Of a stretch of 46,827 bases of DNA, positions 17,718 to 24,689 are shown piece by piece (the first letter of the stretch is position 1; each line of letters opens with the position of its first letter). The notes beneath the pieces were generated by a model. That model made no database searches. It was given only the letters and a program-made list of their open reading frames with translations, and was not told the DNA's origin. The translations under genes and the position numbers were made by a program. Source of the DNA: a virus; the IMG/VR virus record IMGVR_UViG_3300042691_014641, positions 1-46,827 of that record; one strand, given 5' to 3'.

Positions 17718-18874
17718 CAATGAAATACGTAACATTTTTTCAGTTTAGCGAAGATCTAAACATATATGAAACTCTTAAAGGTGACTTTCCGGCACCGGAA
17801 AAAACGTTCTTTCTTCTCGACGCCTACGAAGGTCAGACTTCAATTTCTAAGGTAGAAGATACGTTTGATTTCTCAAGAATCTCGCCCGAGATGATGGATA
17901 TCTTTAAGATAAGAATTCACTCTATCGATGAGCTAAGAGATTTTGTCAACTCAAACTCCGACTACAGATCAACACTAAGCGAATCGAACAGAGACACGTT
18001 TCATATTTCTTCGCCACCGCCGTTCAACGATCTCACTGATCATACGGACTCTGAGACGCAGCCGTTTGAGAACTGGGTGTGGAACTCAGTTGACGGGCAC
18101 TGGGAGCCCCCGGTTAAGCGCCCGCGGTTATCTAACAACTTTTCGTGCGTATGGAACCAGGATCGTTTGAACTGGGACATCGAGATAATAAATCAGCCGG
18201 AAAGAAAGTTTACAGGCTTTCAGCTATGGAAACCAGTCTTAAGAACGTCATCAAAGACGTACGCAAATGCGTGTTCGGCAAACAACTACACGATCAAAAG
18301 CTTTGAGCAGGTCACGCACGGTACCGCCAAGTTTGACACAGAAATAACGTCGTTCAAAGGCGCAAGAGACGCTCAGGAGCAAGGTCGTGGCGCGTTTCCG
18401 ACGATCAAACGTCATGATATGGCTGTTGACATCGCGCCTATCGCGTTCATTACGTACAGCGAATTAGACGAGACCTACGTAGACGTGGTCGGAACACAGA
18501 AGATATGGCAGACGCACCCGCAATGTATGGCGCATACGGCGCACGAGCTCTTTAGGATGATCATTGAGTGGGCGTGGTCGCACACTGAGCTCGGCAACAA
18601 CGAGCCGATGGCAGTAACGTGTCATGACGTGCTAAGAGCTCTTCAAATGCCGCTGAACGTCAGAAATGATCTGCTAGAGACTGTACCACCTCAGCCTGTG
18701 GCAAAGTACGTGCTAGGGGACTCCACGGCTCTGGTTAAGTCAACTACGTCTCCTGAGTGTCCGGAGTCGTTTAGATATTGGCTGATGGACGTCTACAGAC
18801 TGTTCTACAAAAGACTCGAGGACGAGCAGGTCCACGTGAACTACGACTCGCTGCCAGACTCGTATCCGATGTAA
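17714..18874 (+). CDS. W-rich protein, paralogue of the 38225 protein
   Basis: A 386-residue protein, ATG 17714 overlapping the fibre stop. Residues about 120-133 (WVWNSVDGHWEPP) and 146-155 (VWNQDRLNWDI) contain W-x-W-N motifs I associate with aquatic phage virion proteins. Residues 267-335 (THPQCMAHTAHELF, EWAWSHTELGNNEPMAV, PQPVAKYVLG) align with residues 131-198 of the protein at 38225-38941. Function is unknown. Linkage to fibres in both places suggests a role in fibre attachment, folding or modification. No enzyme motif is evident. Confidence 0.55.
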   Translation: MTMKYVTFFQFSEDLNIYETLKGDFPAPEKTFFLLDAYEGQTSISKVEDTFDFSRISPEMMDIFKIRIHSIDELRDFVNSNSDYRSTLSESNRDTFHISSPPPFNDLTDHTDSETQPFENWVWNSVDGHWEPPVKRPRLSNNFSCVWNQDRLNWDIEIINQPERKFTGFQLWKPVLRTSSKTYANACSANNYTIKSFEQVTHGTAKFDTEITSFKGARDAQEQGRGAFPTIKRHDMAVDIAPIAFITYSELDETYVDVVGTQKIWQTHPQCMAHTAHELFRMIIEWAWSHTELGNNEPMAVTCHDVLRALQMPLNVRNDLLETVPPQPVAKYVLGDSTALVKSTTSPECPESFRYWLMDVYRLFYKRLEDEQVHVNYDSLPDSYPM

Positions 18875-18882
18875 AAACAGTC

Positions 18883-18917
18883 TTGCTATGAACACGAGAA
18901 GATGGTTTACATATTAT
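18883..18917 (+). promoter_or_regulatory. Candidate promoter/operator before 18953
   Basis: TTGCTATGAACACG at 18883-18896 resembles the elements at 5423 and 19441; TATTAT lies at 18912-18917. This 78-base gap separates virion from metabolism genes, a natural place for a new transcript. TTGCTA to TATTAT spacing is 23 bases, too long for a standard sigma-70 pair, so the element may bind a phage or host regulator instead. Confidence 0.3.
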
Positions 18918-18952
18918 GATTCAACTAGTTCGCTACGAAAGATGGTATTCGC

Positions 18953-19429
18953 ATGATACAGGTAAAAGACGGAGACAGAATTCTTCAGTTCAACGGTAAG
19001 GTTCTTGGTAAGTCGTCGTCGTGGCGCAGAGACTCGCTGCGCTGGATAGAGTTCGAACTGTACAAAACGGAGAGTGGCTCGTACGTTCTTTCTCGCGTGG
19101 GCGTGTCTGTCGTCTATCACGCCGCGACGTGTCACCTCGTCAAAAGATACGGACTTAGTGAGGTGCCGACGCAATCCGTCACTGCGCCCAGAGAGCTCGT
19201 CCCGTGCGAAATCTGCAATGCCTCGCTTTCAGCCGCGGTTATCTTTCCCGAAAAGGACCGCAACTGGGCGCAGGTAAGCGAAGATCCGAATGCTGTTCTT
19301 GAGGCTCTTTACAAGTATGACGAGAGCGGCGCAAGATACCTTACGCACGTTGCTCAAAGGCTTCTTGAGGAAGCGTCGAAGATCGATAAAGGAATTGAGG
19401 CAGTATACCGTATCGAGGTCATCCCGTAA
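18953..19429 (+). CDS. Conserved-looking hypothetical protein with CxxC
   Basis: A 158-residue protein starting at ATG 18953. It has a basic N-terminal beta part (SSSWRRDSLRWIEFELYKTESGSYVLSRVG), then SVVYHAATCHLV and VPCEICNA, giving a possible metal site from His, Cys and CxxC. The C-terminus is helical (VLEALYKYDESGARYLTHVAQRLLEEAS). I do not recognise a named family. As the first gene of the metabolism/replication block, possibly with its own promoter, it may be an early protein. Confidence 0.55.
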   Translation: MIQVKDGDRILQFNGKVLGKSSSWRRDSLRWIEFELYKTESGSYVLSRVGVSVVYHAATCHLVKRYGLSEVPTQSVTAPRELVPCEICNASLSAAVIFPEKDRNWAQVSEDPNAVLEALYKYDESGARYLTHVAQRLLEEASKIDKGIEAVYRIEVIP

Positions 19430-19440
19430 TCGATCATCTT

Positions 19441-19464
19441 TTGCGTTTGAATACGTTATATAGT
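19441..19464 (+). promoter_or_regulatory. Candidate promoter before kinase gene
   Basis: TTGCGTTTGAATACG (19441-19455) is followed closely by TATATAGT (19457-19464), 26 bases before the kinase ATG. The first part resembles the elements at 5423 and 18883. If TATATA is a -10 box, the TTGCGT is too close to be its -35 box and may be a regulator site. Confidence 0.3.
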
Positions 19465-19489
19465 AGACCGCCAAAGGACGGATTGACGA

Positions 19490-20491
19490 ATGTTCATAGT
19501 TTTAGAAGGTGCAGACGCTTCAGGTAAGAGCACCCTTGCAGAAGAGATCAAAAGTCAACTCAAGCGAGCCAAGCCTGGCGCCGATGTAGAAGAGTTTCAC
19601 AAAGGCAAGCCTGAAGAACTTACCCGTCGCTGGGCTCTTCATGAGTATGCTGTAGCCATCGAAAGCATCGACTGGACGAGCCGCACTGCCGTGTCAGATA
19701 GGTGGCACTGGGGCGAGATAACGTACGCGCCGATCAAGCGTCCCGAGACGTGCAAGGACGAGTACGGTCTTCTTGGTGTAGCCGGCTGGCGCTGGGTAGA
19801 GCTCTTCCTCGAGTCCCGAGGTGTTGCACAGTTTTGGGTCTATCAGCCTCTCGAGGTGATCACCGAGCGAATCAATAGCCGTGGTGATGATTTTGTTGAT
19901 GCCCATGAACTTGCTGGTATTCTCGATAGATATGAGTTTGGGTACAACAAGGCGTATGGCGTAGAGCTAAAGGTCACCATTCCAAGTGGTATGAACTACG
20001 TTAAGTACGCCGCAGACGCTATCATTGAAGCCGCGACAAAAAAGTCAAAGGCAGCAGAACCACTTTCTAAGTTTCCGATGTATATCGGACCGAGATGGCC
20101 ACAGTCACTTCTTATCGGGGATAAAAGAAATGACCCGGCCGAGACTATTCTTCCGTTCATGCCTATCAACGGAAACTCAGGTGACTACCTTCTTTCGTCA
20201 CTCCCTGAAGCAAGTTGGCGAGCCTGCGGCATCATCAACTCAGATGACTTTTCAGAAGACTCGCTGAACGATCTTCTAGAAGTCCTTGGCCAGCCGAAGA
20301 TCATAGCACTTGGGAGACTGGCAGAAAAGAAAATTCGCCAGTGTGGATTGAACGATGACAGGTACGTTGTTCTTCCGCACCCACAATACGTCAGAAGATT
20401 CCATCATCAGGATCGCTCTGAGTATGGCCAAGCAATCACAAGTTTTGTCTACAACAGAGATGAAAGGTACACACATTGGATACTTCCGTAA
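19490..20491 (+). CDS. Deoxynucleoside monophosphate (thymidylate-like) kinase fused to UDG-like domain
   Basis: A 333-residue protein, ATG 19490 with AAGGACGG upstream. Residues 1-185 are a P-loop kinase of thymidylate-kinase type: Walker A GADASGKST (7-15), a DRWHWGE motif (70-76) in the place of the TMPK DRY motif, and a late lid-like helix. Residues 197-320 look like a separate uracil-DNA-glycosylase-superfamily domain: LLIGDKRND, LPFMPINGNSGDYL, IINSDD, PKIIALGRLAEKKI, and VLPHPQYVRRFHHQD. Phages usually encode these separately if at all. The kinase likely phosphorylates a dNMP; the second domain could be a glycosylase relative, nucleic-acid binder or base-modifying enzyme. Kinase call is firm; UDG-like call is moderate. 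Confidence 0.75.
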   Translation: MFIVLEGADASGKSTLAEEIKSQLKRAKPGADVEEFHKGKPEELTRRWALHEYAVAIESIDWTSRTAVSDRWHWGEITYAPIKRPETCKDEYGLLGVAGWRWVELFLESRGVAQFWVYQPLEVITERINSRGDDFVDAHELAGILDRYEFGYNKAYGVELKVTIPSGMNYVKYAADAIIEAATKKSKAAEPLSKFPMYIGPRWPQSLLIGDKRNDPAETILPFMPINGNSGDYLLSSLPEASWRACGIINSDDFSEDSLNDLLEVLGQPKIIALGRLAEKKIRQCGLNDDRYVVLPHPQYVRRFHHQDRSEYGQAITSFVYNRDERYTHWILP

Positions 20492-21336
20492 AGCTGATTC
20501 ACATTGAAGACGGTGTCAATGGTTACGTCGATCTTGTAAATCACGTGCTGCGCCACGGGCAGCCTGCTGCGCCACGTGGGTTTAAGACCTTAGAAATTGA
20601 AGACGCTGTTGTCTACATCGACGACATTTTTGCAGCTCTTCCGATCGGAGTCGGCCGTGGCACAGTGCCTGGTATCGGCGCCGTTGAGGCTTGCCAACTT
20701 CTTGGTGGCGTAAGCACTCCAGAAACGGTCATTGCAGTCGGGCCACAGTTTAAGAACTACGCCGAAGACAACGGGATATTTCACGGTGCGTATGGGCGCA
20801 GAACCAACGGACAGTATGACTATGCGATCGAGAAACTAAAGAACGACCGCGACACGCGACAGGCTGTCGTCACTATTTGGAACCCCGAATACGACAACCA
20901 AGAAGGCAAGAGAGACTATCCGTGTACTGTCCTTCATCAGTTCAGGATCAGAGACAACAAACTAAACATGAGCGTGTACATGCGGTCGAATGACGTGTGG
21001 TTGGGAGCAGCGTACGACTTCTTCCAATTTACAAGGGTTCAACTTGCGATGTGCAGCGTGCTTGGTATTGAGCCTGGCGCGTACGCTCATCACGTTGGGT
21101 CACTGCACATTTATGAATCGAACTATGCGGCCGCAGGTAATCTTAAGAAAACCGACAACGTCGAAGCCGTGCCGGCTATCTATGGAGATACGTGGGACGA
21201 TGTCAAGGACTCGGCGATAGCGATCCTTAACGCGGTAAATAATCAAAGCGGGATGGATTCTCTTTCTCCGCAGGAGCGGTGGTATGCTAGTGCCATGGTC
21301 ACAGCGATCGAAAAGAACAAAAGAAAAGAGGCATGA
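20476..21336 (+). CDS. ThyA-family dCMP hydroxymethylase-like (or thymidylate synthase) enzyme
   Basis: A 286-residue protein, TTG start 20476 behind GAAAGGT, overlapping the kinase end by 16 bases. ThyA-fold motifs are present: RDTR (125-128), catalytic Cys150 (YPCT), RSNDVWLG (170-177), and H211/Y213 in SLHIYESN. At residue 181 (GAAYDFF) there is Asp where thymidylate synthases have the Asn that selects dUMP (E. coli Asn177). T4 dCMP hydroxymethylase has Asp at this place. Known biochemistry therefore favours dCMP as substrate, giving 5-hydroxymethyl-dCMP. Neighbouring dNMP kinase, dCMP deaminase, MazG-like and GT-B-like genes fit. Thymidylate synthase with altered specificity remains possible. 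Confidence 0.78.
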   Translation: MDTSVKLIHIEDGVNGYVDLVNHVLRHGQPAAPRGFKTLEIEDAVVYIDDIFAALPIGVGRGTVPGIGAVEACQLLGGVSTPETVIAVGPQFKNYAEDNGIFHGAYGRRTNGQYDYAIEKLKNDRDTRQAVVTIWNPEYDNQEGKRDYPCTVLHQFRIRDNKLNMSVYMRSNDVWLGAAYDFFQFTRVQLAMCSVLGIEPGAYAHHVGSLHIYESNYAAAGNLKKTDNVEAVPAIYGDTWDDVKDSAIAILNAVNNQSGMDSLSPQERWYASAMVTAIEKNKRKEA

Positions 21337-21524
21337 TGAGCGGCGACTGGGACGACGACTACTCTTCACCGATGAAGGAAGCCGCGGTGAGCATGCACGA
21401 GATGTATCTCACATTGCGTGAAGCTGGGTTCTCCAGACGTGATGGACTAGAGCTTATTGCAAAAATGCTAATTACAGGCATCGCAGAAGCCTCGATAGAA
21501 GACGACGAAGATGACGAAGATTGA
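21333..21524 (+). CDS. Small acidic hypothetical protein
   Basis: A 63-residue protein starting at ATG 21333 (or 21336), overlapping the ThyA-like stop as ATGA and itself overlapping the deaminase start as TGATG. Central helices contain MHEMYLTLREAGFSRRDGLELIAKML, split by a turn; the tail is a run of Asp and Glu. Similar small proteins with an EAGF helix-turn-helix-like hairpin are common in actinophages next to nucleotide metabolism genes. Function unknown. Confidence 0.6.
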   Translation: MMSGDWDDDYSSPMKEAAVSMHEMYLTLREAGFSRRDGLELIAKMLITGIAEASIEDDEDDED

Positions 21525-22006
21525 TGGACGATACAAGACCTTCTTGGGATGAGACGTGGCTTGCTGTAGCCGAAACTATTGGACTTAGGTCTCGTTGCTC
21601 TCGTGCGCAGCTTGGCGCCGTAATCGTTTCTAGAGAACAAAGAATCTGTGCTACTGGTTACAACGGCCCTGCAGCAGATTGGCCAGAAACCGGGACGTGC
21701 GATCTATGGTGCCCAAGAGCGCGAGGAGAGGCGCCACTCGACAACATGTACGACGCGTGCCCAGCGATTCACGCCGAGGCAAACGCGCTGCTCTACGTTG
21801 ACCGCTCGAGTGTTGCCGGCGGGACACTATACGTGACGAGCGCGCCATGTATGCAGTGCGCTAAACTGATAACAAACTCTGGGCTTGCTCGAGTTGTATG
21901 CAGACTACGTTTGGCCGATCTTCATCGTAGACCGTACGACGTGTTTGAGTATCTAAAGAAGTGTAAGATAGAACTAACAGTAGTCAAGGACGACGACGTT
22001 GAGTGA
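21524..22006 (+). CDS. dCMP deaminase
   Basis: A 160-residue protein. ATG 21524 overlaps the previous stop (TGATG), so I take it over TTG 21521. Zinc-deaminase motifs: AIHAEANAL (H83, E85) and SAPCMQCAK (C109, C112). The insert with TCDLWCPRARGEA and DACP adds cysteines of the kind that bind a second zinc in dCMP deaminases. It converts dCMP to dUMP and is usually controlled by dCTP and dTTP. With the ThyA homologue it would set the balance between dUMP and a modified dCMP. T4 also has both dCMP deaminase and dCMP hydroxymethylase. Confidence 0.85.
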   Translation: MDDTRPSWDETWLAVAETIGLRSRCSRAQLGAVIVSREQRICATGYNGPAADWPETGTCDLWCPRARGEAPLDNMYDACPAIHAEANALLYVDRSSVAGGTLYVTSAPCMQCAKLITNSGLARVVCRLRLADLHRRPYDVFEYLKKCKIELTVVKDDDVE

Positions 22007-23822
22007 CAACGACCTTTCAAACGTACAACTTCATCTCGTAGATAGCGTCGAGAAGGCGCAGAACTTTCTTCATTGGCTTGGTCAGAGAAGACCGTACAAC
22101 GCTATCTCAGTAGACACAGAAACTGGTGAGTTACCAGGCAATCCAAGAGATCACGCGCTGTCTCCTTGGCATGGCCGTCTTCGCCTCGTGCAGGTTGGTG
22201 ACGGGGAGCAAGGCTGGTCTATCCCTTGGGACGAGTGGTCGGGCGTTTTCTACGAGGCGATGGACAAGTTTGACGGACCACTTATCTGTCACAACATCGC
22301 GTTCGAGGCTCGTTGGTTTGACGTTCAGTCTCGGTGGGATATTCCGTGGCACCGCGCTCACGACACGATGATCATGGCCCACGTAGTTGACCCGCTGGGC
22401 TCTGGCGCTCTTAAGCGCCTTGCGGCTCTTCATATCGACAGCAGAGCCGTTGCTCTACAGGACACGCTTGATGTTGAACTTGTCAAGAACGGGTGGACAT
22501 GGGGCACTGTCCCGACGAACTTCACACCATATTGGTCATACGGCGCGCTTGACTGCGTTCTAACCACGCGGCTGTGGGAAATGTTCTACAAGCAGTGCGG
22601 ACCAGAAGGTCCGTATCAGCGCGCGTACGAACTCGAGATGGCGACGCGCAAGATCGTTACACGCATGGAGATCAATGGTGCGCGCGTAGATCTTGACTAC
22701 TCGCAGAGGAAGTACGACGAACTTACCGCGTATACCGAGTCCGTAAAGAAGTGGGCGCGCGACACTTATGGTGGCGTGTCTATTACCAGCAACGTTCAAC
22801 TTGTTCGCCTGTTTGAGTCGCTCGGTGCTGAGATCACCGAGTTCACGCCGACTGGGCAAAAGTCATGCACTAAGGATCAATTAAAGATTCTTCAGAGAGA
22901 CGGAAACACTGAAGTATCGGCACTTGCCGACACTGTTCTCAAGCAACGTAAGGCTGACAAACTTGCCGGAACGTATTTCTCTAACTTTCTTACGGAGTCT
23001 ATCGACGGGATAGTTCACCCATCTGTTAAGACGTTGGGCGCTCGTACGTCACGCATGTCGATCACCAATCCGGCGCTACAAACGTTGCCTAAGGGAGACG
23101 ACGTAGTTCGACGCGCGTTCATTCCCAAGGACGAGGATCACGTGATTATCACGAGTGACCTTGACCAGGTCGAGTTCCGCATGTTCGCCAGTCTGTCAAA
23201 CGACACCAACCTAATCAATCTGTTTCATCTTGCCGATGCCACAGGTTCAGACCCGTTCACCGAGATCGGCCGTGAGGTGTACAACGATCCGACGATGCAG
23301 AAGTCTGACAAGCGTCGTGGTCTCATCAAGAGCATGATCTACGGTCGTCTCTACGGCGCAGGTGTTGCGAAGCAGGCGTTGACCGCCGGCGTTGCTGAGA
23401 TACAGATGAAACAAACCTCGGATGCGTTCGACAACCGATTCCCAGGAATGTCCTACTTCCAGAGACAGATAGAAGACATCGGAATGAGAAGACTGAAGTC
23501 CGAAGGACAGGGCTACGTCTACACGTGGACCGGGCGCAGACTGCCCTGCGACGAAGGCAGAGTCTACACACTTGTGAATTATCTCATTCAAGGTGGAGCG
23601 GCCGAGGTGTTCAAGTCAAATCTTGTTAAGCTCGACCAGGCGGATCTGACTGAGATGCTGATTGTTCCGGTGCACGACGAAATTGTGCTACAGGCGCCAC
23701 GTGAAGACGCTGAGGAGATCAAGCAACTTGTCAAGCAGTGCATGACCACAACGGATGGTTGGGCCGTACCGCTTACCGCAGACGTAGACGGCCCGCTTGA
23801 GACGTGGGGCGACAAGTACTAA
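21999..23822 (+). CDS. polA: DNA polymerase I-type (family A) with 3'-5' exonuclease
   Basis: A 607-residue replicative polymerase, TTG start 21999, overlapping the deaminase end by 8 bases, with AAGGA upstream. Exonuclease motifs: VDTETGE (38-44), HNIAFEARWF (98-107) and YGALDC (181-186). Polymerase motifs: A with SDLDQVEFRMFA (Asp387), B with KRRGLIKSMIYGRLYG (Lys444, Tyr448) and C with VHDEIVL. There is no 5'-3' nuclease domain, as in T7-like and many actinophage enzymes. Tyr at the E. coli Phe762 position is the state linked to processive, mostly virulent phages in ecological surveys. It is the core of the replication module. Confidence 0.92.
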   Translation: MSDNDLSNVQLHLVDSVEKAQNFLHWLGQRRPYNAISVDTETGELPGNPRDHALSPWHGRLRLVQVGDGEQGWSIPWDEWSGVFYEAMDKFDGPLICHNIAFEARWFDVQSRWDIPWHRAHDTMIMAHVVDPLGSGALKRLAALHIDSRAVALQDTLDVELVKNGWTWGTVPTNFTPYWSYGALDCVLTTRLWEMFYKQCGPEGPYQRAYELEMATRKIVTRMEINGARVDLDYSQRKYDELTAYTESVKKWARDTYGGVSITSNVQLVRLFESLGAEITEFTPTGQKSCTKDQLKILQRDGNTEVSALADTVLKQRKADKLAGTYFSNFLTESIDGIVHPSVKTLGARTSRMSITNPALQTLPKGDDVVRRAFIPKDEDHVIITSDLDQVEFRMFASLSNDTNLINLFHLADATGSDPFTEIGREVYNDPTMQKSDKRRGLIKSMIYGRLYGAGVAKQALTAGVAEIQMKQTSDAFDNRFPGMSYFQRQIEDIGMRRLKSEGQGYVYTWTGRRLPCDEGRVYTLVNYLIQGGAAEVFKSNLVKLDQADLTEMLIVPVHDEIVLQAPREDAEEIKQLVKQCMTTTDGWAVPLTADVDGPLETWGDKY

Positions 23823-24142
23823 TGAATCGCTACCTTGAAATGGCGATGTGCGTTGCCGCAAAGAGCAAGTGCCGTCACAAGCACGGTTGCGTCGTCGTAA
23901 GAAACGGAAAAATCGTCTCAACGTCGACAAACAAGAAGATTGGCGACCCGAAGACCGCGTGGCGGGTGTCCCATGTTCATGCTGAGTTTGCCGCTATCAC
24001 CGCGGCAGGCAACCTGGCCGTTGGTTCTAACGTCTACGTTGCCAGAATCGCGGCAGACGGATCACCGGCTCCGTCAAAGCCGTGCAAGAAGTGCGAAAGT
24101 ATACTACTAAGATCTGGAGTATCTAGGGTGGTTTGGACATGA
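23822..24142 (+). CDS. Small second zinc deaminase-fold protein
   Basis: A 106-residue protein. ATG 23822 shares its A with the polymerase stop (TAATG), so I prefer it to TTG/GTG codons upstream. It carries a compact cytidine-deaminase core: HVHAEFAAI (HAE at 53-55) and KPCKKCESIL (C88, C91). It is much shorter than the 21524 dCMP deaminase and lacks its cysteine-rich insert. The substrate is unknown; candidates are deoxycytidine, dCMP or a modified cytosine nucleotide. Its C-terminus overlaps the RuvC-like gene start (ATGA). Confidence 0.7.
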   Translation: MNRYLEMAMCVAAKSKCRHKHGCVVVRNGKIVSTSTNKKIGDPKTAWRVSHVHAEFAAITAAGNLAVGSNVYVARIAADGSPAPSKPCKKCESILLRSGVSRVVWT

Positions 24143-24603
24143 GGCTTATTCTTGCTGTGGACCCGGGAAAGAAGAGCGGTATCGCTACCATTTCCTATGA
24201 GAGTGGCCTAGAACCGCGCCTCTTGGCCTCCGGCGAGTTTCTTATGGAAGAATACCATAAGCCGATACTTGAGGCCATTCAGGCGGCCAAAGAGACGGGC
24301 GCGAAGCTAGAAATTGTCTGCGAGAGGTTCACGATCAACGCTCAGACGGTGAAAAACTCACAGGCGCCGTTCAGCCTCGAGCAGATCGGTATTCTTAAGT
24401 ATCTCATGCTTAGCAACGGTATAGACCCCGATACCCTGCTATTTCAGTCGCCTTCTGACGCAAAAAGAATGTTTGACAACACTGCTTTAAAGAAATTGGA
24501 CTATTGGTATCGCGGTGGAGAAGGTCACGCGTTGGACGCGATCAGACATGGTTTGCTGCGTTTAGTGAAGACTGGGTGGGCGCCGACTAGGCTGCTTGAG
24601 TAG
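24139..24603 (+). CDS. RuvC-like Holliday junction resolvase
   Basis: A 154-residue nuclease. ATG 24139 overlaps the previous stop (ATGA). RNase-H-fold motifs: LAVDPGKKSG with Asp8, VCERF with Glu62, and GEGHALDAIRHGLL near the C-terminus with Asp133. The Q-rich AQTVKNSQAPFSLEQIG segment is typical of phage RuvC-like proteins of actinophages. It probably cuts branched DNA during recombination or before packaging. It ends the first replication transcript segment; an 86-base gap follows. Confidence 0.8.
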   Translation: MRLILAVDPGKKSGIATISYESGLEPRLLASGEFLMEEYHKPILEAIQAAKETGAKLEIVCERFTINAQTVKNSQAPFSLEQIGILKYLMLSNGIDPDTLLFQSPSDAKRMFDNTALKKLDYWYRGGEGHALDAIRHGLLRLVKTGWAPTRLLE

Positions 24604-24604
24604 T

Positions 24605-24651
24605 CATACTAAGAAAAAATTGCATGCGTGAAGACATTTCCGCTTAGTATG
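24605..24651 (+). promoter_or_regulatory. Inverted repeat with embedded promoter-like TTGCAT
   Basis: CATACTAAG (24605-24613) and CTTAGTATG (24643-24651) are perfect 9-base inverted repeats separated by 29 bases. Within them TTGCAT (24620-24625) and TAGTAT (24645-24650) are 19 bases apart, and GATACAGT follows. This may be the promoter and operator of the helicase operon. Confidence 0.4.
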
Positions 24652-24689
24652 TGATACAGTGACAGATAACGAACGACAAGAGGTATTGA

